Source: Pedococcus aerophilus (GTDB lineage: Bacteria; Actinomycetota; Actinomycetes; Actinomycetales; Dermatophilaceae). Taken from it: DNA of 64,000 nucleotides. Below, piece after piece: positions 25,131 to 33,917 of this stretch. Below the pieces are notes generated by a model. It had not been told where the DNA came from, did not search any database, and worked only from the letters and a program-made list of their open reading frames with translations. A program made the position numbers and the translations under genes. The stretch spans positions 851,029-915,028 of the forward strand of contig NZ_BAAARN010000001.1 in NCBI RefSeq assembly GCF_039532215.1, written 5' to 3'. Within the stretch, counting starts at the first letter, position 1. Each line of letters starts with the position of its first letter.

Positions 25131-26222
25131 ATGCTGCGCTCCCGCCTGATCCCCCACCTCGCCCGCGCAGGCTCTGTCGCCCTCCTCGCCCTGACCGGTC
25201 TCGCGGTCAGCGCTCCGCAGGCTGGCGCGGCCACCCTCTCCCGAGAGTGCAAGGCCAGCTCGATCGCCTGCATCTCGTTCTCCGGCTACGCGGGGAAGTC
25301 CGTCTGGGGCTATCCCGTGAACTCGACCGGCAACAACTGCGTCAACTACGCGGCGTACCGCCTGATGAAGAACGGCGTGAAGCAGCAGAGCTCCATGGGC
25401 AGCGGTGGGAGCTGGGCCACCAGCGCACGCGACCGCGGCATCCCCGTCGACAAGACCCCCGCCGTCGGGTCGATCGCGCAGTGGAACTACGGCAGCCACT
25501 ACGCCCCCTCCAACGGGCACGTCGGGTACGTCGAGGAGGTCACGACCTCCTACATCGTCGTGTCGGACTCGGCGTGGAGCGGGTACTCCTCGCGCATGAA
25601 GATCCCCCGCGGCGATGCCAACTGGCCGAGCAACTTCCTGCACTTCAAGGACCAGCCGTACCAGCCACCCAAGTCCGGCAGCTTCCTCAAGGTGCGCGAG
25701 AACGGCGGCGTCTACCGGCTCGTCGGCCGCACGCCGGTGTTCGTCTCCACCTGGACCGCCTTCGGGGGGACCAAGGCGACGATGGCGATCTCCTCGACGG
25801 CCCTGGCCTCGCTGCCGGCGACGATCCCGGACGGCACCTTCATCCGGGGCGCCCAGCGCGGCGAGGTCTACCGCATGGCCGGCGGCGCACCCATCTTCGT
25901 CTCCGCGTGGGCCAATGTCGGGGGCACCAAGGGGTACACGACCGTCGACCAGGTGGCCATCGACAAGGCCGGCAGCGGGGGTGCCTACAACCGCATGCGC
26001 GCGCAGCCGGCCGACACGACGATGCTCACGACCACCAAGGGTGTGAAGTACCGGATGAAGGGTGGCGTCGCCTACTACTCGACGACCCTGCCCATCACCG
26101 AGCTCTCTCCGCCGGTGCTGGTGGACCACGTCGCGCTGAAGAACGCCACCACGACCGGAGCCCTGCGGTACCGGCACATCAAGGCCGTCAGGGTGCTCCC
26201 GAACATCGTGATCGGGTCCTGA
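25131..26222 (+). CDS. Secreted CHAP-domain peptidoglycan hydrolase
   Basis: 363 residues from ATG 25131 with AGGAAG upstream. Signal peptide of about 34 residues (LARAGSVALLALTGLAVSA, cleavage near QAGAA). CHAP domain (about 45-185): catalytic Cys in NNCVNYAAYRL, His in GHVGYVEEV. The C-terminal half carries two clear and one weak repeat: GGVYRLVGRTPVFVSTW..FGGTK, GEVYRMAGGAPIFVSAW..VGGTK, GVKYRMKGGVAYY. The repeats probably bind the cell surface. It acts outside the cell as an amidase or endopeptidase. Confidence 0.9.
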   Translation: MLRSRLIPHLARAGSVALLALTGLAVSAPQAGAATLSRECKASSIACISFSGYAGKSVWGYPVNSTGNNCVNYAAYRLMKNGVKQQSSMGSGGSWATSARDRGIPVDKTPAVGSIAQWNYGSHYAPSNGHVGYVEEVTTSYIVVSDSAWSGYSSRMKIPRGDANWPSNFLHFKDQPYQPPKSGSFLKVRENGGVYRLVGRTPVFVSTWTAFGGTKATMAISSTALASLPATIPDGTFIRGAQRGEVYRMAGGAPIFVSAWANVGGTKGYTTVDQVAIDKAGSGGAYNRMRAQPADTTMLTTTKGVKYRMKGGVAYYSTTLPITELSPPVLVDHVALKNATTTGALRYRHIKAVRVLPNIVIGS

Positions 26223-26270
26223 GAGCAGGAGTGCCGACTCGCTCGGCGGTCACGTCCCGCCGTGTCGGGC

Positions 26271-26669
26271 TCAGCCGGCGGCGGGGATGAGCAGCGTCTG
26301 ACCGGCGTGCACGTCGGACCCGGCCAGGTCGTTGGCGATCTGGATCTGCGCGACGGCCTCGTTGATCGGCAGCTGCGGCAGCTGCGTCGCCGCGACCTCG
26401 GAGAGGGTCTGGCCGGCCTGCACCGTCGTGGAGTGGTCGATGACCACTGCCGACGCACCGCCCGACAGCAGGCTGATCGCCAGCACCACGCCGACGACCA
26501 CGACGGTCATCGTGACGGCCAGGCGTCCGGCGCGGGTAAGCCGCAACGGGGCGGCGGGACGGATGACGACGTCCTCACCCGTGGGCACCGAGACGAGCTG
26601 CGGGCGCACCGGCCGAACCGGCATACGCACGGGTGCGGGGGCGATGTCCCAAGCAACTGCTGCACTCAT
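26271..26669 (-). CDS. LysM-domain membrane protein divergent from lexA (YneA/ChiZ/DivS-like)
   Basis: 132 residues. The start ATG 26669 is fixed by GGAGG at ideal spacing; a second ATG lies 7 codons upstream. A cytosolic Pro-rich N-terminus, one membrane helix (RLAVTMTVVVVGVVLAISLLSG) and a C-terminal LysM (VQAGQTLSEVAAT...AGQTLLIP) match the single-pass LysM cell-division inhibitors next to lexA in Bacillus (YneA), Corynebacterium (DivS) and Mycobacterium (Rv2719c/ChiZ). LexA boxes in the shared promoter region imply SOS induction and a damage-induced division block. The equivalence rests on context and architecture. Confidence 0.85.
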   Translation of the reverse strand: MSAAVAWDIAPAPVRMPVRPVRPQLVSVPTGEDVVIRPAAPLRLTRAGRLAVTMTVVVVGVVLAISLLSGGASAVVIDHSTTVQAGQTLSEVAATQLPQLPINEAVAQIQIANDLAGSDVHAGQTLLIPAAG

Positions 26670-26705
26670 CTGGTCCTCCGTGGTGGTCATCTGGTCGACG
26701 CTCTT

Positions 26706-26719
26706 CGAACGGTTGTACG
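26706..26719. promoter_or_regulatory. LexA (SOS) box 1
   Basis: CGAACGGTTGTACG, one mismatch from the gram-positive SOS consensus CGAAC-N4-GTTCG. It is 37 bp upstream of the LysM gene start and so placed to repress it. Confidence 0.8.
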
Positions 26720-26774
26720 AAGTGCCTCTTGGTTGATTTCTAGCACGCTTGTTCGAACCGAGCAAGACACGCCT

Positions 26775-26788
26775 CGAACACATGTTTG
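26775..26788. promoter_or_regulatory. LexA (SOS) box 2
   Basis: CGAACACATGTTTG, one mismatch from CGAAC-N4-GTTCG. It sits near the middle of the lexA/LysM spacer. Two further GTTCGAAC palindromes (26751-26758, 26797-26804) flank it, so the region has several half-sites. Confidence 0.85.
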
Positions 26789-26929
26789 GTACTGGCGTTC
26801 GAACGCCATACGCTGTGTCCATGCCTCAAGCACATCAGAGGCCACTGACAGTCACCCCTGTCACACGACCCAGCAGTCATTGATCAGCACCGGCAGACGC
26901 CACCTGACCTGCGGAAACGAGGAACCGGC

Positions 26930-27655
26930 ATGAGCGAGGACAACGTCAAGGAGCTCCCCGACCGCGATCGGGGCGACGGTCTCACCGTCCGCCAGCGACG
27001 GGTCCTCGAGGTCATCCGCAACTCGGTCGACCGCCGCGGGTACCCGCCGAGCCTGCGCGAGATCGGCGAGGCCGTGGGCCTCACCTCCCCGAGCTCGGTG
27101 GCCCACCAGCTCTCGACGTTGGAGCGCAAGGGCTTCCTGCGCCGCGACCCCAACCGCCCCCGGGCGATCGAGGTCGTCTCCCCCGACTCGACGGCCGACA
27201 TGCGCGGCTACCGCGGCGGCGCGAGCGTCGAGGACGAGACCGCGGTGTTCGACGAGACGGGCATGAACGACCGTCGCCCGGAGGCCTCCTACGTCCCGGT
27301 CCTGGGGCGGATCGCCGCCGGTGTGCCGATCCTCGCCGAGGAGACCGTCGAGGACGTCTTCCCGCTGCCGCGCCAGATCGTCGGCGAGGGACAGCTCTTC
27401 CTCCTGCAGGTCGTCGGTGAGTCGATGATCGACGCCGCGATCTGCGACGGCGACTGGGTCGTCGTGCGCCAGCAGCCGACCGCCGACAACGGCGACATCG
27501 TCGCGGCCATGCTCGACAACGAGGCGACGGTCAAGACGTTCAAGCGCAAGGACGGCAAGGTGTGGCTGATGCCGCACAACGACGCGTTCGAGCCCATCGA
27601 CGGCGACCACGCGACGATCCTGGGCAAGGTCACCGCGGTCCTGCGCCGCGTCTGA
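26930..27655 (+). CDS. lexA: SOS repressor LexA
   Basis: 241 residues. Winged-helix DNA-binding domain ([36 protein letters not shown]), a linker, then the S24 autoprotease domain: cleavage site Ala130-Gly131 (RIAAGVP), nucleophile Ser165 (VGESMIDA) and Lys202 (ATVKTFK). It represses DNA-damage genes until RecA filaments trigger self-cleavage. Autoregulated through the SOS boxes in the spacer shared with the LysM gene. The linker (about 90-115) is long, as in actinobacteria. Confidence 0.97.
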   Translation: MSEDNVKELPDRDRGDGLTVRQRRVLEVIRNSVDRRGYPPSLREIGEAVGLTSPSSVAHQLSTLERKGFLRRDPNRPRAIEVVSPDSTADMRGYRGGASVEDETAVFDETGMNDRRPEASYVPVLGRIAAGVPILAEETVEDVFPLPRQIVGEGQLFLLQVVGESMIDAAICDGDWVVVRQQPTADNGDIVAAMLDNEATVKTFKRKDGKVWLMPHNDAFEPIDGDHATILGKVTAVLRRV

Positions 27656-27676
27656 GACCTTCCCACCCCGATCTCC

Positions 27677-27718
27677 CTCGGAGGTCGCCACGGACCGACC
27701 CCCGTGGCGACCTCCGAG
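27677..27718 (+). terminator. Hairpin terminator after lexA
   Basis: A perfect 17-bp stem (27677-27693 with 27702-27718) lies 21 bp past the lexA stop. No long T-run follows, only TGGTTCTC. Confidence 0.8.
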
Positions 27719-27769
27719 TGGTTCTCACCGCACTCCGTGCGTGACACCCACCTCCGACGGGCTCCGAGT

Positions 27770-27795
27770 GGTTGGTCCGGCGCGGCAGTGGGTAC
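27770..27795 (+). promoter_or_regulatory. SigB/SigF-type promoter before the YdeP-like gene
   Basis: GGTTG - 15 nt - GGGTAC matches the actinobacterial general-stress promoter pattern GGTTT-N14-18-GGGTAT closely. It lies 68 bp before the ATG. The window also encodes a sigma factor of that class. Confidence 0.55.
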
Positions 27796-27862
27796 GTTCG
27801 ACACGAAAGGTGCGGCCCGGGGCAGTTCGGGCGGCCCGGCACCACGACAGCGAGGTTCGACG

Positions 27863-30253
27863 ATGGCCAAGCACGACGAAGGCGACTACTCCGAGGCAGA
27901 CCTGAGGGTCAAGGGCCAGAAGGACCACGCAGCAGGACCCACGGCGGTGGCGGTCTCGATGAAGCGGGCCATCGACCACATGGGGATCAAGCGCACCGCG
28001 CAGACCCTGCTCAAGCTCAACCAGGCCGAGGGCTTCGACTGCATGAGCTGCGCCTGGCCGGACCCCGACGTGGGCCACCGCCACGCGGCCGAGTTCTGCG
28101 AGAACGGCGCGAAGGCCGTGGCCGAGGAGGCCACCCGCGACCGGGCCACCCCCGAGTTCTTCGCCGAGCACAGCATCGCCGAGCTCGACACCCGCTCCGA
28201 GTACTGGCTCGGCCAGCAGGGCCGGATCACCCACCCGATGGTCAAGCGCCCCGGCGCCACGCACTACGAGCCCATCGAGTGGGACGAGGCCTTCGAGCTC
28301 ATCGCCGCCGAGCTGCGCTCCCTGGCCAGCCCGGACGAGGCGACCTTCTACACCTCGGGTCGCACCTCCAACGAGGCCGCCTTCGCCTACCAGCTGTTCG
28401 TGCGTGCCTTCGGCACGAACAACCTGCCCGACTGCTCGAACATGTGCCACGAGTCCACGAGCATCGCGCTGCAGGAGTCGATCGGCATCGGCAAGGCCAG
28501 CGTCACCCTGGACGACGTCCACACCGCCTCGGTCATCGTCATCGCCGGGCAGAACCCCGGCACCAACCACCCGCGCATGCTCTCCGCCCTGGAGATCGCC
28601 AAGGAGAACGGCGCGAAGATCATCTCGATCAACCCGCTGCGCGAGGCCGGGCTGGTGCGGTTCAAGAACCCCCAGAAGCCCAGCGGCGTCATCGGGCACG
28701 GGACCGCCCTGTCCGACCTGCACCTGCCGGTCAAGGTCAACGGTGACCTGGCCCTCTTCCAGGCCATCGGCTCGCTGCTGGTCGAGTGGGACGCGCTGGA
28801 CCACGAGTTCATCGACACCTACTCCACCGGGTTCGACCAGTGGCGCGAGCACGTCTCGGCGGTCGACTGGGACCACGTCATCGAGGTGACCGGCCTGTCG
28901 CGCGAGCTCATCACCGAGGCGGCGCAGATGCTCCGCGGCTCGACCCGCACGGTCTACTGCTGGGCGATGGGCCTGACGCAGCACCGCAACGGTGTCGCGA
29001 CCATCAAGGAGGTCGTCAACCTCGCCCTGGCCCAGGGCAACATCGGGCGCGAGGGCGCCGGGCTGCTGCCCGTCCGTGGCCACTCCAACGTGCAGGGCGA
29101 CCGCACGATGGGGATCTGGGAGCGCCCGCCGGCACACTTCCTCGACGCGCTCCAGAAGGAGTTCGGCTTCGACCCGCCGCGTGAGCACGGCCTCGACGTC
29201 GTCGACTCGCTGCGCGCGATGCGCGACGGCAAGGTCCAGTTCTTCATGGCCCTCGGCGGCAACTTCGTCCAGGCCGTGTCCGACACCGACACCGCAGTGG
29301 CTGCCATGCGCAAGCTCCGGCTCACCGTGCAGGTGTCGACCAAGGTCAATCGCTCCCACCTCGTCTGTGGCGAGACCGCGCTGATCCTGCCGACCAAGGG
29401 CCGCACCGAGAAGGACGTCCAGGCCAGCGGCGACCAGTGGATCTCGGTCGAGGACTCCACCTGCTCGGTGCACGCCTCCCGTGGTCCGCTCGAGCCGGCC
29501 TCACCGCAGCTCAAGTCCGAGGTCGACATCGTCACCCGCATCGCCGAGGCCACCCTCGGGGACCAGTACGACCTGCAGTGGAAGGCGATGCGCGACGACT
29601 ACCGCGTCATCCGTCGCCACATCTCGCGCGTCGTTCCCGGCTGCGAGGACTACGAGGTCAACGTCCGTCGTCCCGGCGGCATGATCATGCCGCACCCGCC
29701 GCGCGACTCACGGACCTTCGACACGAAGTCGGGGCTGGCCGAGTTCGTCGCCTCCCCCATCGAGGTCGTCCACGTCCCCGAGGGTCACGTGCTGCTGCAG
29801 ACGATGCGCAGCCACGACCAGTACAACACCACCATCTACGGGCTCAGCGACCGCTACCGCGGCATCGAGGGCGGCCGCAAGGTGATCTTCCTGCACCCCG
29901 ACGACATCACCGCCTTCGGCCTGCAGGACGGTCAGCTCGTCGACATCACGACGCGGTGGCTCGAGGACGACGTCGTCCGTCGCGTGCACGGCTTCCGGGT
30001 GGTCTCCTACGACACCCCTCGCGGTTCGGCGGCTGCCTACTACCCCGAGACCAACCCGTTGGTCCCGTTGGACTCCACCGCGATCGGCAGCAACACCCCC
30101 ACGTCGAAGTCCGTCGTGGTGTCCCTGACGCCGTCCGCCGGTGAGCACACCGGTGGGAGCGACGCGGCCGCCGACTCCGACGCCGCGACGCAGGACGCCA
30201 CCGGCGCCGACTGGAGCCACAAGAAGCAGCCGCAGCCGGAGCACCTGTCCTGA
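27863..30253 (+). CDS. FdhF/YdeP-family molybdopterin oxidoreductase
   Basis: 796 residues from ATG 27863. Molybdopterin-binding oxidoreductase of the FdhF/YdeP subgroup: N-terminal GFDCMSCAWPDPD (a reduced Cys motif instead of a four-cysteine 4Fe-4S site), FYTSGRTSNEAAFAYQLFVRAFGTNN, SNMCHESTS, the pterin-contact region ITGLSRELITEAAQML-like, and a C-terminal molydop_binding domain (QYNTTIYGLSDRYRGIEGGRKVIF). E. coli YdeP is linked to acid resistance; its reaction is unknown. No partner subunit or cofactor gene is adjacent. A SigB-like promoter suggests stress expression. Confidence 0.9.
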   Translation: MAKHDEGDYSEADLRVKGQKDHAAGPTAVAVSMKRAIDHMGIKRTAQTLLKLNQAEGFDCMSCAWPDPDVGHRHAAEFCENGAKAVAEEATRDRATPEFFAEHSIAELDTRSEYWLGQQGRITHPMVKRPGATHYEPIEWDEAFELIAAELRSLASPDEATFYTSGRTSNEAAFAYQLFVRAFGTNNLPDCSNMCHESTSIALQESIGIGKASVTLDDVHTASVIVIAGQNPGTNHPRMLSALEIAKENGAKIISINPLREAGLVRFKNPQKPSGVIGHGTALSDLHLPVKVNGDLALFQAIGSLLVEWDALDHEFIDTYSTGFDQWREHVSAVDWDHVIEVTGLSRELITEAAQMLRGSTRTVYCWAMGLTQHRNGVATIKEVVNLALAQGNIGREGAGLLPVRGHSNVQGDRTMGIWERPPAHFLDALQKEFGFDPPREHGLDVVDSLRAMRDGKVQFFMALGGNFVQAVSDTDTAVAAMRKLRLTVQVSTKVNRSHLVCGETALILPTKGRTEKDVQASGDQWISVEDSTCSVHASRGPLEPASPQLKSEVDIVTRIAEATLGDQYDLQWKAMRDDYRVIRRHISRVVPGCEDYEVNVRRPGGMIMPHPPRDSRTFDTKSGLAEFVASPIEVVHVPEGHVLLQTMRSHDQYNTTIYGLSDRYRGIEGGRKVIFLHPDDITAFGLQDGQLVDITTRWLEDDVVRRVHGFRVVSYDTPRGSAAAYYPETNPLVPLDSTAIGSNTPTSKSVVVSLTPSAGEHTGGSDAAADSDAATQDATGADWSHKKQPQPEHLS

Positions 30254-30283
30254 CCCGAGCGGTGCCTCGGGACGTACGGCGCG

Positions 30284-30697
30284 TCAGTCGCCGAGCGTCT
30301 CGAGGTACCGGCTCAGGCGCTCGGTGATGTCGTCGGTGGCGCGGGCCTCGTCCCACAGCTCCCACCACTCGTTGTCCTCCGGGCGCAGGGCGCGGTGGAG
30401 CGCCTTCGTGGCCAGGTCCTCGAGGCCCTCGTCGACCTCGATGGGCTCGTCCTCGATCCACCGCGGCAGGTAGGGCTCCCGGATCGCGCTCTCGAAGTCG
30501 TCGCTGGCCGCCACCACGACCGCCGCGGCGATCGCCTCGGCCATCTCCGGCGCCTCGATGTAGGCCCGTGACCCGACGACGCGGCCCATGGCGTGCTCCA
30601 CCTTGGCCCGACGTTCGTCCGGCCCGGCGTCCTCGAGCGCATCGAGGAAGTCCAGCGCGTCGTCGTTCTCGAACGGTCCCGTCCCGGTAGCTCCCAT
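30284..30697 (-). CDS. DUF4259-family protein
   Basis: 137 residues from ATG 30697 with AAGGAGG upstream. Acidic, soluble. MGATGTGPFENDDALDFLDAL is the hallmark start of DUF4259 proteins, and ALRPEDNEWWELWDEA the typical C-terminal block. Function unknown; convergent with the YdeP-like gene. Confidence 0.85.
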   Translation of the reverse strand: MGATGTGPFENDDALDFLDALEDAGPDERRAKVEHAMGRVVGSRAYIEAPEMAEAIAAAVVVAASDDFESAIREPYLPRWIEDEPIEVDEGLEDLATKALHRALRPEDNEWWELWDEARATDDITERLSRYLETLGD

Positions 30698-30800
30698 ACC
30701 GGCCTCCTTGTGGTCGGTCGTGCAGCGGCTCGACAGCCTGACCCGACGAGCGTGCCAACAGATCCCCACGACACGCCAGTGGTCGTTCGGTCGATTCGGG

Positions 30801-30810
30801 ACTAGTCCGG
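30801..30810 (+). promoter_or_regulatory. ACTAGTCCGG upstream element, copy 2
   Basis: Identical 10-mer to the amidase copy, here within the palindrome GGACTAGTCC (30799-30808). It lies 83 bp before the GTG of the SGNH lipoprotein gene. Confidence 0.35.
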
Positions 30811-30883
30811 ACGGGGTGGGACGTCCCGCCTCGCCGGGTCTAGCCTCGAGGTGCAGGGAACCCCGATCCTTCGGGAGGACCAC

Positions 30884-31843
30884 GTGCGAACACCCCGCCC
30901 TTGTCCGGACGCAGTGTCTGCTCATCGTGCGCCACGCAGGCGCCGGTTCGGTGTCGTGGTGCTCGTCGTCTCCTGCGCCGTCGCCCTGGTCGCCTGCGCG
31001 CACGGCACCCCTGTCGTGACGGACCGCGGCGCCCGCCCGACGGTCACCACGGCCTCCGTCCAACCGGCAGGGACGTCCACGGGTGACCCCGCCCACCCGG
31101 TGGGGGTCGTCGCGATCGGCCACTCGGGCCTGACCGGTTTCCGCTCGGACCCGGCCAACCCCGAGGACAACGCCCTCGCGAACTCGTGGGCCACCGGCAC
31201 GAACCCCGTCGTCGACAGCGTCTTCGCGCGACTGCGCAGAGCCCTTCCCGAGACCGGTGACCACGTCGCCAACACGGCCCGCAACGGCGCCCGTGCCGAT
31301 GGCCTGACCTACCAGGCGCAGGACGCGTTGCGGATCGTCCCCACGCCACGGCTCGCCCTGGTGCAGATCATGGACAACGACATCCGTTGTGACGGAACAG
31401 ATCCCGACCACTTCGCGGAGTTCCGCGCCGCCGTGCGGGAAGCCGTCGCCGTCCTCGTCACCTCCTCCCCTCGGGTCACCGTCGTCCTCGTGGGTGGAGC
31501 GGGACGCCCGGCGAGGTATGCCGCCGCCATCGCCTCCCTGCCCACCACCCCGCCGGACCTCGTGGGCTCGGGACCCTGCGCGCTCTTCTCGGCGAACCGG
31601 GTCGTCAACCCGAGCGAGGTCGCCCGGCTCACGGGTCTCATGGACGCCTACGAGGCCGAGCTCGCCCGGGCGTGCGCGGGCATCCCGCAGTGCCACACCG
31701 ACGGCGGTGCCGCCGCCCGCGTGAAGGACTCCCTTGACGGCCTGGGGTCGGACCTCGGACACCAGTCGGTCCTTGGTCACCAACGGACTGCCCGCGCCGT
31801 CTGGCCCGAGGTCGCGCGGCTGCTCGGCCTGCCGGCCGGCTGA
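30884..31843 (+). CDS. SGNH-hydrolase-like lipoprotein
   Basis: 319 residues. GTG 30884 was chosen because GGGAGG precedes it at good spacing; the frame is open 11 codons further. A basic N-terminus and VVVLVVSCAVALVACAHG give a lipobox (LVAC), so the protein should be a lipid-anchored surface protein. SGNH-like blocks: VVAIGHSGLTG (Ser block, GHS instead of GDS), NTARNGARADGL, IMDNDIRCDG (N-x-D) and QSVLGHQRTARAVWP (His). Likely an esterase or acetyl-xylan/peptidoglycan deacetylase type; substrate unknown. Confidence 0.8.
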   Translation: MRTPRPCPDAVSAHRAPRRRRFGVVVLVVSCAVALVACAHGTPVVTDRGARPTVTTASVQPAGTSTGDPAHPVGVVAIGHSGLTGFRSDPANPEDNALANSWATGTNPVVDSVFARLRRALPETGDHVANTARNGARADGLTYQAQDALRIVPTPRLALVQIMDNDIRCDGTDPDHFAEFRAAVREAVAVLVTSSPRVTVVLVGGAGRPARYAAAIASLPTTPPDLVGSGPCALFSANRVVNPSEVARLTGLMDAYEAELARACAGIPQCHTDGGAAARVKDSLDGLGSDLGHQSVLGHQRTARAVWPEVARLLGLPAG

Positions 31844-31846
31844 CCC

Positions 31847-32371
31847 TCAGCCCACCCTGCGCTGGTACCACGCGGTGTCGACCCACCGGTCGAACTTGCG
31901 TCCCACCTCCCGCAGCACGCCCACCTCGGTGAACCCGTGCCGCCGGTGCAGGGCGATGCTCGCGTCGTTGGGCAGCGCGATGACCGCGACCTGCGTGTGC
32001 ACCTCGGTGAGGTCGTCGAGGCGGGCGAGCAGCGCGCCATACAGGAGGCTCCCGAGGCCGAGGCCCCGCGCACCGGCGCCGAGGTAGACCGACACCTCCT
32101 TGGTCCCGTCGTAGGCAGGTCGCGGTCGGAACGGGCCCGAGAAGGCGTAGCCGAGCACCTCTCCGGCGCGGACGGCCACCAGCACGATGTCGCTGCCACC
32201 GGCGTGGGCGAGCTTGTCGCCGAGGTAGACGAGCCCGCGCGGCTCGGTGTCGAAGGTCGCAACCGACGTGCGGACCTGCTCGTCGTAGATCGCCGCCATG
32301 GCCTCGAGATCGGCCTCGGTGGCGTCGCGGACGGTCGTCGCGTCGTCGGTCACGGTGGCGGTCGGCCTCAT
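31847..32371 (-). CDS. GNAT acetyltransferase, phosphinothricin-acetyltransferase-like
   Basis: 174 residues from ATG 32371. It begins TVRDATEADLEAMAAIYDEQVRTSVATFDTEP and has the pattern EVSVYLGAGARGLGLGSLLYGALLARL...VAVIALPNDASIALHRRHGFTEVGVLREVGRKFDRWVDTAWYQR: the Pat/Bar/MnaT subgroup, which acetylates phosphinothricin or methionine sulfoximine/sulfone-like amino acids. 4 bp after the convergent lipoprotein gene end; divergent from the methyltransferase gene with only 18 bp between starts. Confidence 0.88.
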   Translation of the reverse strand: MRPTATVTDDATTVRDATEADLEAMAAIYDEQVRTSVATFDTEPRGLVYLGDKLAHAGGSDIVLVAVRAGEVLGYAFSGPFRPRPAYDGTKEVSVYLGAGARGLGLGSLLYGALLARLDDLTEVHTQVAVIALPNDASIALHRRHGFTEVGVLREVGRKFDRWVDTAWYQRRVG

Positions 32372-32389
32372 ATCGGCGATGCTAGGGGG

Positions 32390-32998
32390 ATGACCGACCG
32401 GCAGCGCAGGTGGGACGAACGCTATGCAGCGAGCGACCGGGTCTGGAGCGCTGGGCCGAACGCGGAGGTCGAGCGCATCGTCGGCGGGTGGAACCCCGAC
32501 CGCACCGGCCCCGGTGGCGGTCGCGCACTGGACCTGGGCGCGGGCGAGGGCCGTCATGCGGTGTGGCTCGCAGCGCGGGGGTGGCGGGTGACCGCCGTCG
32601 ACTTCTCCGCCGTCGGGCTGGGCAAGGGCGAGGCCGAGGCGAGTGCGCGCGGCCTGCGGGTCGACTGGGCGGTCGCCGACGCGCGCTCGTGGCAGCCCGC
32701 CGACGACGTGCTGTTCGACCTCGTGCTCGTCGCGTACCTGCACCTGCCCGAGGACGTCCTGTCGCGGACCACACGGTGGCTCGCACCGGGCGGCGCGCTC
32801 GTCGTCGTGGGCCATGCCCTGCGCAACCTCACCGACGGCGTCGGCGGACCCTCCGACCCCGCGTTGCTGCACACCGCGGAGGCGCTGCGGGCGGCGACGG
32901 CCGGGTTGACCGTGGAACGCTGCGAGGAGGTCGTCAGGCCGACCGACGCCGGCGACGCCATCGACGTCGTGCTCGTGGCTAGGCGCCCAGCCGGCTGA
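32390..32998 (+). CDS. SAM-dependent methyltransferase
   Basis: 202 residues. Class I Rossmann fold: [32 protein letters not shown] (SAM motif I and the acidic residue after beta-2), [12 protein letters not shown], and [14 protein letters not shown]. The subgroup is often annotated tellurite-resistance/thiopurine-methyltransferase-like. Its 3' end overlaps the convergent sirtuin gene by 20 nt. Confidence 0.88.
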   Translation: MTDRQRRWDERYAASDRVWSAGPNAEVERIVGGWNPDRTGPGGGRALDLGAGEGRHAVWLAARGWRVTAVDFSAVGLGKGEAEASARGLRVDWAVADARSWQPADDVLFDLVLVAYLHLPEDVLSRTTRWLAPGGALVVVGHALRNLTDGVGGPSDPALLHTAEALRAATAGLTVERCEEVVRPTDAGDAIDVVLVARRPAG

Positions 32999-33872
32999 CC
33001 AGCGCGCTGAGCGTGGGCCCGAGTGACGCATCCACCTGGACGCTCGCCTCCGCGTCGCCGCGCGTGGGTCCGCGCGTGATGATCACGACCGGTATGCCGC
33101 GTGCTGCGGCGCGCCGCACGAACCGGTAGCCGCTCATCACCTTGAGGCTCGACCCGAGGACGAGCAGCACGTCGGCGTCCTCGGTGAGCTGGAAACAGTG
33201 CTCCACCAAGGGTTTCGGGACTGACTCTCCGAAGAAGACGACATCCGGCTTGAGGGTGTCGTGGTTGCAGACCAGGCACAGCGGCACGGTGAACCCGAGG
33301 ACGTCGAGGTCGTTCAGGGCGATGTCGCCGTCGGGCCGGATCTCGTTGCTCGTCACCTCGAAGGAGGGATTCGAGACCCGCATGCGCTCGTCGAGGTCCC
33401 ACCGGCTCGAACGGTCGCCACAGGTCAGGCACACGACGCGCGCCAGGGCTCCGTGCAGCTCGGTCACCTCGTGGGCGCCGGCTTCCTGGTGCAGGCCGTC
33501 GACGTTCTGGGTGATGACGGGACCGAGGTGACCGCTGCGCTGGAGCCTTGCCACGGCCTCGTGACCGGCGTTCGGGCGGGCGAGGTTGAAGCGCTGCCAG
33601 CCGACGTAGCTGCGGGCCCAGTACCGCTGGCGCGCCTCGGAGGACGCGACGAACTCCGAGAACTGCATCGGTGTGACCCTGCGCTTGCCGTCCGGGCCGC
33701 GGTAGTCGGGGATGCCGGACTCGGTCGAGATGCCGGCACCGGTGAGGGCGAGCACGTTGCCGTGGGCCAGGAGGTCGACGACGGCATCGAGCTGGGCATC
33801 GAGCCCGGCCCCGAGCTCGGCGGGGGCGCCTCGCTCGGTGGTCTCGTCCACACGCGTCGCCTCGGTCACCAC
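32979..33872 (-). CDS. NAD-dependent protein deacylase, sirtuin (Sir2) family
   Basis: 297 residues. [19 protein letters not shown] binds [12 protein letters not shown] and the catalytic His in [12 protein letters not shown] follow. The zinc site is CLTCGD...CLVCNHD, and [16 protein letters not shown] is the C-terminal Rossmann block. It removes acyl groups from lysines in the cytosol. It lacks the Tyr/Arg pair of CobB-type desuccinylases and resembles class II (SIRT4-like) sirtuins. Confidence 0.93.
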   Translation of the reverse strand: MVTEATRVDETTERGAPAELGAGLDAQLDAVVDLLAHGNVLALTGAGISTESGIPDYRGPDGKRRVTPMQFSEFVASSEARQRYWARSYVGWQRFNLARPNAGHEAVARLQRSGHLGPVITQNVDGLHQEAGAHEVTELHGALARVVCLTCGDRSSRWDLDERMRVSNPSFEVTSNEIRPDGDIALNDLDVLGFTVPLCLVCNHDTLKPDVVFFGESVPKPLVEHCFQLTEDADVLLVLGSSLKVMSGYRFVRRAAARGIPVVIITRGPTRGDAEASVQVDASLGPTLSALVSRLGA

Positions 33873-33917
33873 CTCAGGTTACGTGGGCGGGTCACGGGCT
33901 GCCGAGCCGCGCCGGGC